This document shows, piece by piece, positions 43,082 through 50,502 of a DNA stretch of 64,000 nt. The DNA comes from Alphaproteobacteria bacterium (GTDB lineage Bacteria; Pseudomonadota; Alphaproteobacteria; UBA8366; Aestuariispiraceae): positions 1 through 64,000 of the forward strand of contig SPJV01000077.1 in the NCBI GenBank assembly GCA_006844765.1, written 5' to 3'. The stretch's first letter is position 1, and each line of letters opens with the position of its first letter. The notes beneath the pieces are model-generated. The model was not told the DNA's origin and searched no databases. It was given only the letters and a program-made list of their open reading frames with translations. A program made the translations under genes and the position numbers.

Positions 43082-43107
43082 CAGCGCGGGTGTACCCCAC
43101 CGCGCTG
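43082..43107 (-). terminator. GC-rich hairpin after merR
   Basis: CAGCGCGG (43082-43089) and CCGCGCTG (43100-43107) form a perfect 8-base stem with a 10-base loop between the merR stop and the tRNA-Pro gene. On the minus strand it is followed by TTCT only, so termination may be partial. It could also mark the 5' processing side of the tRNA transcript. Confidence 0.55.
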
Positions 43108-43138
43108 ACCCGTGCAAGGCGGAAAGATGATGGCTGGG

Positions 43139-43618
43139 TTATTCGCTGACCCGGTCGCGCAATCGCGTCAATTCTTCCCGCAACTCGACAAGGGCGCTCC
43201 GTTGGTCAGCGCTCAACACCCCTTCACGAGCGGGGCCGGCGGCACCGTCATTCTCGACAGCAGGGGACGCAGATGCCAGGGGTTCCTCAACAGCCGCAGA
43301 AGCAATGGGCATATTCTCATTAGAGATGACATCCTGGTCATCGCCGGCGATCAGGCCTTTGACGCCCTGTTCCTTGATCAGCTTTTGGACGCCACGGATG
43401 GTATAACCTTCGGAATAGAGGAGATCCCTCACCCGGCGCAGCAGATTGATGTCATCCGGACGGTAGTAGCGACGCCCCCCGCCCCGCTTCATCGGCTTGA
43501 TCTGCGCGAACTTCGTCTCCCAGAAGCGCAAAACGTGCTGGGGAATATCGAGTTCCTCCGAAACCTCACCGATGGTCCGGAAAGCATCATTCGATTTTTC
43601 GCTGCGTCCTTCGCTCAA
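43139..43618 (-). CDS. MerR-family transcriptional regulator
   Basis: A 159-residue protein with an N-terminal MerR helix-turn-helix (about 14-85): FRTIGEVSEELDIPQHVLRFWETKF and GGGRRYYRPDDINLLRRVRDLLYSEGYTI. The C-terminal half is short, acidic and ends in a helix (LVELREELTRLRDRV), with no effector-binding domain or Cys cluster, so the signal is unknown. In many alphaproteobacteria this same MerR gene follows ihfA, as here (116-base gap). The context suggests constitutive expression with the fatty-acid/IHF block. Confidence 0.93.
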   Translation of the reverse strand: MSEGRSEKSNDAFRTIGEVSEELDIPQHVLRFWETKFAQIKPMKRGGGRRYYRPDDINLLRRVRDLLYSEGYTIRGVQKLIKEQGVKGLIAGDDQDVISNENMPIASAAVEEPLASASPAVENDGAAGPAREGVLSADQRSALVELREELTRLRDRVSE

Positions 43619-43734
43619 GGAAAACGCTCCGTAACAATGTTACTACCAACTGGATTTTGCCGGAAACCAGGTGCCAACAGAATGCAGGACCTACCGGTCA
43701 CTCTTTGTGCAGCATCAAATATCGAGGACAACCG

Positions 43735-44025
43735 TCAGCGGTTGATACGATCCTTCAAGACATGACTGGGACGGAAAACCAGCACACGACGAGGCAAGAT
43801 TGGCACTTCATCGCCCGTTTTAGGGTTCCGACCGATCCGTTGCGCCTTGTCGCGCACGGAGAAAGTGCCGAAGGAAGAGATCTTCACAGTCTCCCCGTCA
43901 ACAAGCGTGCCGGAGATTTCATCCAGAACGGATTCAACGATCTTCGCAGAATCATTTCTGGAAAGACCGACTTGTTGATAGACCGCTTCCGAAAGCTCGG
44001 CGCGGGTTACTGTGCCTCCAGCCAT
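43735..44025 (-). CDS. ihfA: Integration host factor subunit alpha
   Basis: A 96-residue DNA-bending protein of the HU/IHF family. ATG 44025 (MAGGTVTRAELSEAVYQQVG) is preferred, with GGGGG nine bases upstream, over GTG 44034. The signature VKISSFGTFSVRDKAQRIGRNPKTG includes the beta-arm with the intercalating Pro (RNPKTG). It partners with IhfB to bend DNA in replication, recombination and regulation. Its place between fabH and merR is the standard alphaproteobacterial arrangement. Confidence 0.96.
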   Translation of the reverse strand: MAGGTVTRAELSEAVYQQVGLSRNDSAKIVESVLDEISGTLVDGETVKISSFGTFSVRDKAQRIGRNPKTGDEVPILPRRVLVFRPSHVLKDRINR

Positions 44026-44140
44026 GGAAAACACCCCCCAAACCAGTTTTTGACATTCCCTTTAAGGCCGAAACCGTAGCCCTATGCCTGCGACGCGTCA
44101 ATTAAGCCAACGCGAATTTTTCCGATTATTTCCGTGACTT

Positions 44141-45118
44141 CTACCAGCGTATCAATGCAGCGCCCCAACTAAAGCCGCCACCCATTGCGGTCATGCCGAG
44201 AACATCGCCTGGTTTGAACAATTGTCGCTCCACACCATGTGTGAGTGCCAGAGGGATCGTCGCCGCTGAGGTATTCGCATGTTCCTGCAACGTGACCACG
44301 ACACGATCCCGGTCAATGCCCAGCTTTCGACCAACTTGTTCGATGATGCGCAAATTCGCCTGATGCGGGATCAACCAATCGAGATCATCGAGCCCGAGCC
44401 CCTGATCCGCGAGCACCTTCGTCACCGTTTCCGACATCCGATGCACTGCCTGGCGGAATACATCCTGACCCTGCATGCGCACATACCCCGCCGTACCGGT
44501 CGTCGCCGGGCCACCATCGACATAAAGCATGTCGTAATAGGCCCCATCCGCACCAAGCGTGGTTGAGAGCACTCCGCGCGGATGCTCTGCGCCATTGCTT
44601 TCTTCAGCACGTAATACCACTGCCCCGGCGCCATCACCGAAGAGCACGCAGGTACCGCGATCTTCCCAATCAAGGATACGGCTGTAAATCTCGGCACCGA
44701 CTACAAGTGCCGTGCGCGCCTGCCCAAGGCGCAGCATATTATCGGCTTGCGCCAAGGCATAGATGAACCCTGTGCACACGGCCTGAATGTCGAAAGCGGC
44801 ACAGCCGCTGAGCCCAAGCTTGGATTGAAGCTTTGTCGCCGTCGCCGGGAAGGTGTTATCCGGGGTCGTCGTTGCCATAATGATCAGATCGACTTCGGAG
44901 GCATCAATGCCGGCATTTCCAAGTGCGCGAACCGCCGCGTGATACCCAAGATCCGAGGTCAACTCCCCTTCAGCGGCAATATGTCGGCGGGAAATCCCAG
45001 TACGTTTACGTATCCACTCATCCGACGTATCGACAAATGACGCCAAATCGTCATTCGTCATCACCTTTTCCGGAAGATAGGATCCGACCCCCCTGATCAC
45101 ACTTCTAATTTTCGACAT
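44141..45118 (-). CDS. fabH: Beta-ketoacyl-ACP synthase III
   Basis: A 325-residue thiolase-fold enzyme that starts fatty-acid synthesis by condensing acetyl-CoA with malonyl-ACP. The triad is Cys (AVCTGFIYAL), His (LIPHQANLRI) and Asn (HANTSAATIP), all intact. GVGSYLPEKVMTNDDLA is the usual N-terminus and GFSWGAALIRW the usual C-terminus. It lies 149 bases downstream of plsX with a repeat array in the gap, and 116 bases before ihfA. Confidence 0.97.
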   Translation of the reverse strand: MSKIRSVIRGVGSYLPEKVMTNDDLASFVDTSDEWIRKRTGISRRHIAAEGELTSDLGYHAAVRALGNAGIDASEVDLIIMATTTPDNTFPATATKLQSKLGLSGCAAFDIQAVCTGFIYALAQADNMLRLGQARTALVVGAEIYSRILDWEDRGTCVLFGDGAGAVVLRAEESNGAEHPRGVLSTTLGADGAYYDMLYVDGGPATTGTAGYVRMQGQDVFRQAVHRMSETVTKVLADQGLGLDDLDWLIPHQANLRIIEQVGRKLGIDRDRVVVTLQEHANTSAATIPLALTHGVERQLFKPGDVLGMTAMGGGFSWGAALIRW

Positions 45119-45210
45119 CGTTATCCAGTTCTATCAGCGCGCGCGACCACGCAATCGCTGTAAGTTTTCAACCGCTCTCGATCTGTTATCCGCGCGTCCC
45201 TGTGTGAAGG

Positions 45211-45278
45211 ACGCATTAGGGTAAAGAACGCATCCGGGCAAAGGACGCATTAGGGCAAAAGACGCATCAGGTTCCGTC
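45211..45278 (-). repeat. Four tandem 17-bp imperfect repeats at the plsX stop
   Basis: ACGCAT recurs at 45211, 45228, 45245 and 45262, a strict 17-base period. Units 1-3 read ACGCATTAGGGTAAAGA, ACGCATCCGGGCAAAGG and ACGCATTAGGGCAAAAG; the fourth keeps only the first half and covers the plsX stop codon (45267-45269). No stable hairpin is evident. It resembles three other 16-base duplications at gene ends in this window. Confidence 0.85.
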
Positions 45279-46292
45279 GAGATTGATTCGCTCTATATCG
45301 GCCCGCATTTTGTCGACAAATCCATGAACGGCCATGTCCGCCGCTACACCAATTGCGTTCGCGAAACCAAGCGCGTCGGTTCCCCCATGGCTTTTTACAG
45401 CGATTCCATTCAAACCAAGAAATACCGCGCCGTTGTAACGCCTGGGATCGACCCTGGCACGCAGTTTATTCATGGCATGGCGCGCAAGGACATAGCCCAG
45501 CTTCGCCATCACACCGGATTGGAACGCTTCTTTCAGGAAGCTGGTGACCAGTTTTGCCGTACCTTCAGCAGCTTTAAGCGCGATGTTGCCGGTGAAACCA
45601 TCTGTCACGACCACATCGACCGTGCCCTGCCCGATGTCATTTCCTTCAACAAAGCCGGTGAAATCGAGTGGCAGGGAAATTTCACGGAGAGCGGCTGCGG
45701 CCTGCTTCACCTCTTCCTTACCCTTTAATTCTTCGACCCCGACATTGAGGAGCCCGACGGTCGGGCATTCAATCCCCATGACCGTTCGCGCGAAGACTTC
45801 CCCCATCACCGCGAACTGGACGAGGTTTTCCGCATCGCATTCGACGTTCCCGCCGAGATCAAGCATGCATGTTTCACCACGCATTGTCGGGAACATGGTA
45901 CAGATGGCGGGACGGCTTATCCCGGGCAAGGTTCGAAGGCCGAACATCGCCATGGCCATCAAAGCGCCGGTATTGCCGGCCGATACGATGGCATCAGCCT
46001 CCCCCGCTTTTACGGCATCGATGGCGAGACGCATACTGGATTGCTTGCCAGTCCGAAGCGCAACGGAAGGTTTGTCCGTGTTGCTGATCGATTTATCAGT
46101 ATGTCGTATCTCAGAGCGTTCCGCGAGCGTCGATTCGGCCTCAAGGAGCGGCTTGAGTAACGTCTCATCACCGAAAAGAAGAAACCGCGCTTTTGGAAAG
46201 CGGATACTGGCCTGCGCCGCACCCTGTATCACCATGTCGGGCGCATCATCGCCCCCCATAGCGTCCAAGGCTATCGTCAGTCTATCCGCCAA
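45267..46292 (-). CDS. plsX: Phosphate acyltransferase PlsX
   Basis: A 341-residue enzyme that converts acyl-ACP to acyl-phosphate for phospholipid synthesis. The N-terminal IALDAMGGDDAPDMVIQGA, the central VSAGNTGALMAMAMFGL and VTDGFTGNIALKAAEG, and the C-terminal VVKSHGGTDALGFANAI-like block are all present. The start is uncertain: TTG 46292 has GGGGGAAA seven bases upstream and begins just before the fold, while TTG 46316 gives eight more residues with weaker support. It lies between rpmF and fabH, the conserved order. The stop codon lies inside a 17-base tandem repeat. Confidence 0.96.
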   Translation of the reverse strand: MADRLTIALDAMGGDDAPDMVIQGAAQASIRFPKARFLLFGDETLLKPLLEAESTLAERSEIRHTDKSISNTDKPSVALRTGKQSSMRLAIDAVKAGEADAIVSAGNTGALMAMAMFGLRTLPGISRPAICTMFPTMRGETCMLDLGGNVECDAENLVQFAVMGEVFARTVMGIECPTVGLLNVGVEELKGKEEVKQAAAALREISLPLDFTGFVEGNDIGQGTVDVVVTDGFTGNIALKAAEGTAKLVTSFLKEAFQSGVMAKLGYVLARHAMNKLRARVDPRRYNGAVFLGLNGIAVKSHGGTDALGFANAIGVAADMAVHGFVDKMRADIERINLDGT

Positions 46293-46375
46293 GCTGCGTT
46301 TCCCCCGAAAAACCAAATCCGAATTTAAGCAATCGAACCGGTTCCAATCATTCTTTCCGGGCCCCAGAAATCGAA

Positions 46376-46397
46376 CCGGGCCCTAAAGAGGGCCCGG
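46376..46397 (-). promoter_or_regulatory. GC-rich hairpin between rpmF and plsX
   Basis: CCGGGCCCT (46376-46384) and AGGGCCCGG (46389-46397) form a perfect 9-base stem with a 4-base loop. There is no U-run after it on the minus strand. It is likely to reduce or stabilise read-through from the highly expressed rpmF into plsX. A further GGGCCCC block nearby (46359-46365) could pair alternatively. Confidence 0.6.
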
Positions 46398-46470
46398 CGC
46401 TTAACCGACTTCCGGTTGTCCCGACAGCCGAGGCTAGCATGCAGCGCCCCGGTCCCGCCAGAGAAACCCG

Positions 46471-46656
46471 TTAGAAGCTATCTTTCGGTTCGATCACTTG
46501 CCGGCCACGATACATGCCGGTCTTCAGATCAACGTGGTGCGGACGCACCGGTTCGCCCGTGTGACGGTCTTCGCGATAAGCCGGCTGCTTCAGCGCGTCA
46601 TGCGAACGACGTTGGCCGCGTCGCGACCGGGTGATTTTACTCTTAGGAACAGCCAT
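46471..46656 (-). CDS. rpmF: 50S ribosomal protein L32
   Basis: A 61-residue basic protein. The N-terminus MAVPKSKITRSRRGQRRSHD is the L32 signature. The C-terminal half (HHVDLKTGMYRGRQVIEPKD) lacks the zinc-binding Cys pairs, so this is the zinc-free form usual in alphaproteobacteria. It is preceded on the minus strand by an 18-base palindrome and followed by a hairpin before plsX. The link of rpmF with plsX-fabH ties membrane lipid supply to ribosome synthesis. Confidence 0.97.
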   Translation of the reverse strand: MAVPKSKITRSRRGQRRSHDALKQPAYREDRHTGEPVRPHHVDLKTGMYRGRQVIEPKDSF

Positions 46657-46721
46657 CTTCTTGATCCCGCTTCCATGCCGTGCCGTGTATTGGATCCAGA
46701 GCCTTAGCGGCTTCCCTCACC

Positions 46722-46739
46722 ATCACGACCGGTCGTGAT
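46722..46739 (-). promoter_or_regulatory. Perfect 18-bp palindrome upstream of rpmF
   Basis: ATCACGACC/GGTCGTGAT is a perfect palindrome without spacer, 66 bases before the rpmF start and 70 bases after the DUF177 gene. The size and symmetry fit a dimeric repressor or activator site for the rpmF-plsX-fabH genes. I do not recognise the regulator. Confidence 0.55.
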
Positions 46740-46808
46740 AAACCATTGCGGCAGGCCCCGCCCGTCGCGAAGGCGGTGTATTAACCGCTTTCATCCAGCA
46801 CCGCAAGT

Positions 46809-47378
46809 TCAATTCCCGCTTTCCATATCGCGCTTCAATGAAGCAAGCGCTGCAAACGGATTTTGACTGTCGGATTCCTTAATTTCTGCGTTTTCTGAGA
46901 CCTCGACTTCTTCAGAAAACGCTTTCGGCACTTCAACACCCGGCGCCCGGGGATAAGGGTCAAGCGACAGTAGCAAGTGCTGAGCGGCCAATTCGCCTAA
47001 GTCAATGACGCCATCTTCAATCATGTCATGGGGTTCATCATCCGCGAGGGTGAGCTCTAGACCATCTGGAACCTCAATGGGTGGACCAAACTCCGCCTCC
47101 ACATCAAAGCGCAGCGAAACCGGTACGGGCTCAAGCGATACGACGCAGGCCTGTTCGAGCTCCGCCCGCATTTCCCCGGTAATCCGCACCATCGGACCGC
47201 CCGCCAGGAAACGAAGCTTCAGCATCCCTTCAAAAGATGTGAGAGAGGGCAGTTCGAATCGGCGCGCGAGCCCAGCCCGTGCCTCCTCATCCGCAACGAG
47301 CGAAAAGTGACGTCCCCCTGCGGGAATTTCCTCTACAACGATTGGATGGCTGAATTCAGGTGTGGTATTTGTGGTCAT
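46809..47378 (-). CDS. DUF177 (YceD-family) protein
   Basis: A 189-residue acidic protein of the YceD/DUF177 family, whose gene almost always precedes rpmF; a bacterial member and plant homologues have been linked to 23S rRNA accumulation. The first third (FSHPIVVEEIPAGGRHFSLVADEEAR), the central ITGEMRAELEQACVVSLEPV with the single conserved Cys, and IDLGELAAQHLLLSLDPYPRAPG are typical. The C-terminal tail ends NPFAALASLKRD, the family's closing motif. Its start overlaps the stop of the upstream chaperone gene by 4 bases. Confidence 0.94.
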   Translation of the reverse strand: MTTNTTPEFSHPIVVEEIPAGGRHFSLVADEEARAGLARRFELPSLTSFEGMLKLRFLAGGPMVRITGEMRAELEQACVVSLEPVPVSLRFDVEAEFGPPIEVPDGLELTLADDEPHDMIEDGVIDLGELAAQHLLLSLDPYPRAPGVEVPKAFSEEVEVSENAEIKESDSQNPFAALASLKRDMESGN

Positions 47379-47962
47379 CCGGCTGCGTCCCCCTGCCCCA
47401 ATGCCGTTTGCTCTGCCGGCATGAAAGAAAGCCGTCCCTTCAGGATATCTTCATTCTCGAGCTCGGCCAGATATGCACGCTGCTGATTGATATAGGTTAC
47501 CAAACGCTCCACAGCCATGTCCGAGAGCTCCAACCCACGGAAGAGATTTCGAGCAAGGGCCTCCGCTAGTGCCGTCTTGGGATCATCAGAACGAAGCGCC
47601 CCCCAATAAACATCGAAGCGGCCATATAACTGGGAGGCTGCGGCCTTAACCTTCTTGCCGATACTCATATCACCGATCCCCATCTCCCGGAGGCTTTGGT
47701 CCATATCAGCAACGATGCGGTCCGCCAGCGCTTCCCCAACCCGGGTCCAGCCTTCGCTGCCCGACATCCGGTCCATCAACAGGAAACTATGCAGCGCGAC
47801 AGAATCAAAACGGCCATCCACCGTATCCGGGACGCCCCCTTGAACATACAAGGCCGGTTCCCGCGCAGCCGCAACAATGGCTTCATACAAATCAACCGCC
47901 GCCCCACGCACAGCCCGACGATCAGACCCGCTTTTAAATAGTCCCGATACCTTTTCCAACAC
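47375..47962 (-). CDS. Ubiquinol-cytochrome c chaperone-family protein (CBP3-like)
   Basis: A 195-residue protein of the Ubiq_cyt_C_chap family, relatives of mitochondrial Cbp3 that help assemble the cytochrome bc1 complex. GTG 47962 is chosen because GGAGAG lies seven bases upstream; the longer frame runs into the divergent bamE promoter region. Family blocks are LYEAIVAAAREPALYVQGGVPDTVDGRFD, LHSFLLMDRM and DMDQSLREMGIGDMSIGKKVK. It is the first gene of the block that runs through rpmF, plsX and fabH. Confidence 0.93.
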   Translation of the reverse strand: MLEKVSGLFKSGSDRRAVRGAAVDLYEAIVAAAREPALYVQGGVPDTVDGRFDSVALHSFLLMDRMSGSEGWTRVGEALADRIVADMDQSLREMGIGDMSIGKKVKAAASQLYGRFDVYWGALRSDDPKTALAEALARNLFRGLELSDMAVERLVTYINQQRAYLAELENEDILKGRLSFMPAEQTALGQGDAAG

Positions 47963-48106
47963 GGTCTTTCTCTCCAGGCTTGAAATTCCCGACGGTACCG
48001 CGCAGTCTCGCGCCGAAATTCGGGATAGGCGTCCATGCGGACGCCGTGATACTGTAGTGCGATGCGAAATAGCAACAACCTTCACACAGACATTCACGGT
48101 AACAAT

Positions 48107-48562
48107 ATGAAACCATCAAATGGGTGGCAGCATTTTTGCGGCCTTGTTTTTGGCGCATCCGCCTTGTTGACGCTTTCCGCCTGCGAGCCAAAAGTCGAGG
48201 TTCGCGGCCATCTTCCGCTAGAGAGCAAGCTGGCCGAGATTGATATCGGAAAGGACAACAAGAACGAAGTAGCACGGCTGATCGGAACGCCGTCTACTGT
48301 TAGCACCTTCGACGATAACGTCTGGTACTACATGAGCCGCCGCACGGAGCGTTGGGCATTTTTGGAGCCTGAGGTTGTTGATCATCGAGTTTTGGCGTTT
48401 TACTTCGACGACGCTGGTGTCCTTCAATATACGCAGACCTATACAAAAGATGACCTTCGCGAAGTTGAATTGAGCGAGCGGGAAACGCCGACCAGTGGCC
48501 GCGAATTCTCCATACTTGAACAGCTATTTGGTAACGTGAACTCGTTCAGAGGAACGAACTAA
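48107..48562 (+). CDS. bamE: Outer membrane protein assembly factor BamE
   Basis: A 151-residue lipoprotein of the SmpA/OmlA family, part of the BAM complex that inserts beta-barrel proteins into the outer membrane. ATG 48107 starts a lipoprotein signal with the lipobox LSAC (Cys26). The mature part has the BamE fold: IDIGKDNKNEVARLIGTPSTVSTFDDNVWYYMSR. The C-terminal half continues LAFYFDDAGVLQYTQTYT. It is divergent from the bc1 chaperone gene, the usual alphaproteobacterial arrangement, with a shared promoter region of about 145 bases. Confidence 0.94.
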   Translation: MKPSNGWQHFCGLVFGASALLTLSACEPKVEVRGHLPLESKLAEIDIGKDNKNEVARLIGTPSTVSTFDDNVWYYMSRRTERWAFLEPEVVDHRVLAFYFDDAGVLQYTQTYTKDDLREVELSERETPTSGREFSILEQLFGNVNSFRGTN

Positions 48563-48583
48563 CGTAAATTCCCTTCTAGCGCG

Positions 48584-48615
48584 GGGGCCAATCTAACGAG
48601 GGGCCAATCTAACGA
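48584..48615. repeat. Perfect 16-bp tandem duplication at a stop codon
   Basis: GGGGCCAATCTAACGA occurs twice back to back (48584-48599 and 48600-48615). The second copy contains the stop codon (48609-48611, minus strand) of the small secreted protein gene, and the first copy carries an identical in-register TAG triplet. It lies between the convergent ends of bamE and that gene. Confidence 0.92.
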
Positions 48616-48995
48616 GGGATAGCGACAACTAATACCTGACCGCCAAAGCCATGGACCTTATCATGTGCCCGAATTTTAACATGCGTGATGGGTAGTGGGA
48701 TTCGCACCCCCGATAAGGATCGTGTGAAGGGCTGCTCATTGACATGGGGGTGCCAGAGCTTGCGGTATCCAAGCCGGATTGCACTCGGTCCAAGGATCTC
48801 CCAACCATCGGCATAGTGATCCCAGCCCTCATCCGTGTGCCGAATACTAACATCAAAGCGAAAGGTTCCGCCCGGTTCCGGGGTCACCTGGACTGCTACG
48901 ACATCCGCTTGTCCGGCACGCACTGTATCGGCCGCATTCACCAGCCCCGCCAGACCAATGAAAATGGCGACCACGGCTCTCAAGGCGATATGCAT
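48609..48995 (-). CDS. Hypothetical secreted protein
   Basis: A 128-residue protein with a clear Sec signal peptide (residues 1-21, ending GLVNA). The mature part is beta-rich with Trp, His and Asp: TFRFDVSIRHTDEGWDHYADGWEIL and THVKIRAHDKVHGFGGQVLVV. The family is not recognised by name, although the pattern looks like a conserved periplasmic domain of Proteobacteria. The stop codon lies within a 16-base duplication. Confidence 0.75.
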   Translation of the reverse strand: MHIALRAVVAIFIGLAGLVNAADTVRAGQADVVAVQVTPEPGGTFRFDVSIRHTDEGWDHYADGWEILGPSAIRLGYRKLWHPHVNEQPFTRSLSGVRIPLPITHVKIRAHDKVHGFGGQVLVVAIPR

Positions 48996-49036
48996 TTCAA
49001 TGTCCCTCCAAGGTGGTTAAAGACACACCAACACCG

Positions 49037-49939
49037 TCACGAGGTTGGGCGTATCCGCCAAGCGATATAGTTTAGGATATGAGGTCCAAAAAGCTCTGCA
49101 AAACAACGTGATCTCACCTGATCGTGAGCGTTGGTGGCATAGTTCCGGCAATCTAGCGCAAGGAAGTCTTTTCTGGACACGAAATCGACGCGTGCCCCTG
49201 GGATATGAGACAATAGCGAAAGCTCATTCGGTGAGCTGAAAGGGTCACCCGGAAAGGCATAAATCAAAGCAGGCATTTGGTCGGACGACAGAAGGTCATT
49301 GAAGTTCAGAGACTTTAACAGCGTCCAGCCAGTCAGCCCTTCAGTATCCATGACGAGCGGTTTATATAACCCGTGGTCAGCCGGTGCGAAGGCAATCGTC
49401 CCCCCCAACCTCTTCCCCCAATCCCGTGCTACAATCAGCGATGCCCAGCCCCCACTCGACTGGCCAGCCACGACAATGCGCCGTGGCGAAATGCCCTTTG
49501 ATACAAAGCGGTCGATTTCCCGATGTATTGCTTCGGCTACCCGCTCGGCCTTGCCTTTGCCGCTTCTGCTTTCCCAGTCGAAGTCACCCAAGACCGTAGG
49601 ACAATGTACATAGACTGTGATCCGACCGGCTGGGATTTGTTTTCGATGTAATGTCTGGATCAACTCCGGCAAAGCGCCCGGATTCTCCGGACAAAACTGC
49701 GGAACGCCCTGACCGGCACTACCGTCCGTCCAGATTAAAACCACGTCTTCGGCAAGTCGCGCCCAATCAACAGCCTGGTTAAGAGAGACTGTCGAAGCTG
49801 ACGCAGATGCCGACCCGGCGCCAGCATCCCCCTCTCCCTCAAGGAAATAGCTTCTAGGTTTGTTAACCGCGCATCCCCAAATCAGAATGCTGCACACAAA
49901 GAGCACAAACAGCCTTTGAAATTTCAACAGAAAGCTCAC
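49037..49939 (-). CDS. Alpha/beta-hydrolase-fold lipoprotein
   Basis: A 300-residue protein with a lipoprotein signal (lipobox IWGC, Cys23), a Ser/Ala linker (SASASAS) and a hydrolase domain. The nucleophile elbow is VAGQSSGGWASLI (GxSxG), with a candidate acid residue in AFPGDPFSS and a candidate His in NAHDQVR. It resembles dienelactone-hydrolase or esterase-like proteins without a known substrate. It should be lipid-anchored in the cell envelope. Its start overlaps the stop of the thioesterase gene by 4 bases, so the two are translationally coupled. Confidence 0.82.
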   Translation of the reverse strand: MSFLLKFQRLFVLFVCSILIWGCAVNKPRSYFLEGEGDAGAGSASASASTVSLNQAVDWARLAEDVVLIWTDGSAGQGVPQFCPENPGALPELIQTLHRKQIPAGRITVYVHCPTVLGDFDWESRSGKGKAERVAEAIHREIDRFVSKGISPRRIVVAGQSSGGWASLIVARDWGKRLGGTIAFAPADHGLYKPLVMDTEGLTGWTLLKSLNFNDLLSSDQMPALIYAFPGDPFSSPNELSLLSHIPGARVDFVSRKDFLALDCRNYATNAHDQVRSRCFAELFGPHILNYIAWRIRPTS

Positions 49940-50391
49940 CCGACATTCCCACCGGGCGGATCATCAACCTGCCCTTGTTTAACATTCTCTTGCTGATCAT
50001 TTGCTTGTTTAGGGACTTGGGTTGGGCGCCGATCTTCGCCGATTGCGACATAGGTGAAAGCGCCTTCGGTTACCTTCACGCGTGGTAGCTCCCCATTCCT
50101 TTGAACGTAGACCGTGACATAGACCCGGATCGAGGTATTGCCCACCCGCTCAATATCCGCATGGCAGCAGACCACATCCCCGACATAGACCGGTTGGTGG
50201 AACACCATGCCATCAATTGCGACCGTCGCCACCCGTCCGCCGGCCCGGGCACGGGCTATAACTCCGCCCGCGATATCCATTTGAGAGAGAACCCATCCCC
50301 CAAAGATATCACCGGCCGGATTTGTATCGGCTGGCATCGCCAAGGCCCGGATTGCCAATTCACCGCGCGGTTCTTCTTCACCTTGTCCCAC
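49936..50391 (-). CDS. Acyl-CoA thioesterase (YciA-like hotdog fold)
   Basis: A 151-residue hotdog-fold protein. GTG 50391 is chosen because GGAGGAGG ends five bases upstream; the ORF reaches 50421 without support. LAIRALAMPADTNPAGDIFGGWVLSQMDIAGG is the signature of YciA/acyl-CoA hydrolases, with the catalytic Asp in NPAGDIFGGW. VATVAIDGMVFHQPVYVGDVV and a Lys-rich end follow. It hydrolyses acyl-CoA in the cytoplasm. The C-terminal 25 residues are Gln/Asn/Gly-rich and specific to this protein. Coupled to the lipoprotein hydrolase and divergent from parE. Confidence 0.92.
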   Translation of the reverse strand: MGQGEEEPRGELAIRALAMPADTNPAGDIFGGWVLSQMDIAGGVIARARAGGRVATVAIDGMVFHQPVYVGDVVCCHADIERVGNTSIRVYVTVYVQRNGELPRVKVTEGAFTYVAIGEDRRPTQVPKQANDQQENVKQGQVDDPPGGNVG

Positions 50392-50468
50392 AACACCTCC
50401 TCCAATTAGCAAACACACCAAACATACGATATATTGTATCTGTACACCTTAAAACCACACCATCGGCC

Positions 50469-50496
50469 TTGAGACAGCGTCTGTGATGCCTATAAT
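50469..50496 (+). promoter_or_regulatory. Consensus promoter of parE, placed for a leaderless mRNA
   Basis: TTGAGA (50469-50474), 16 bases, TATAAT (50491-50496). The -10 box ends 6 bases before the parE ATG (50503-50505), so the expected start site coincides with the A of the start codon. No Shine-Dalgarno precedes the ATG. Confidence 0.7.
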
Positions 50497-50502
50497 GAAC
50501 AT

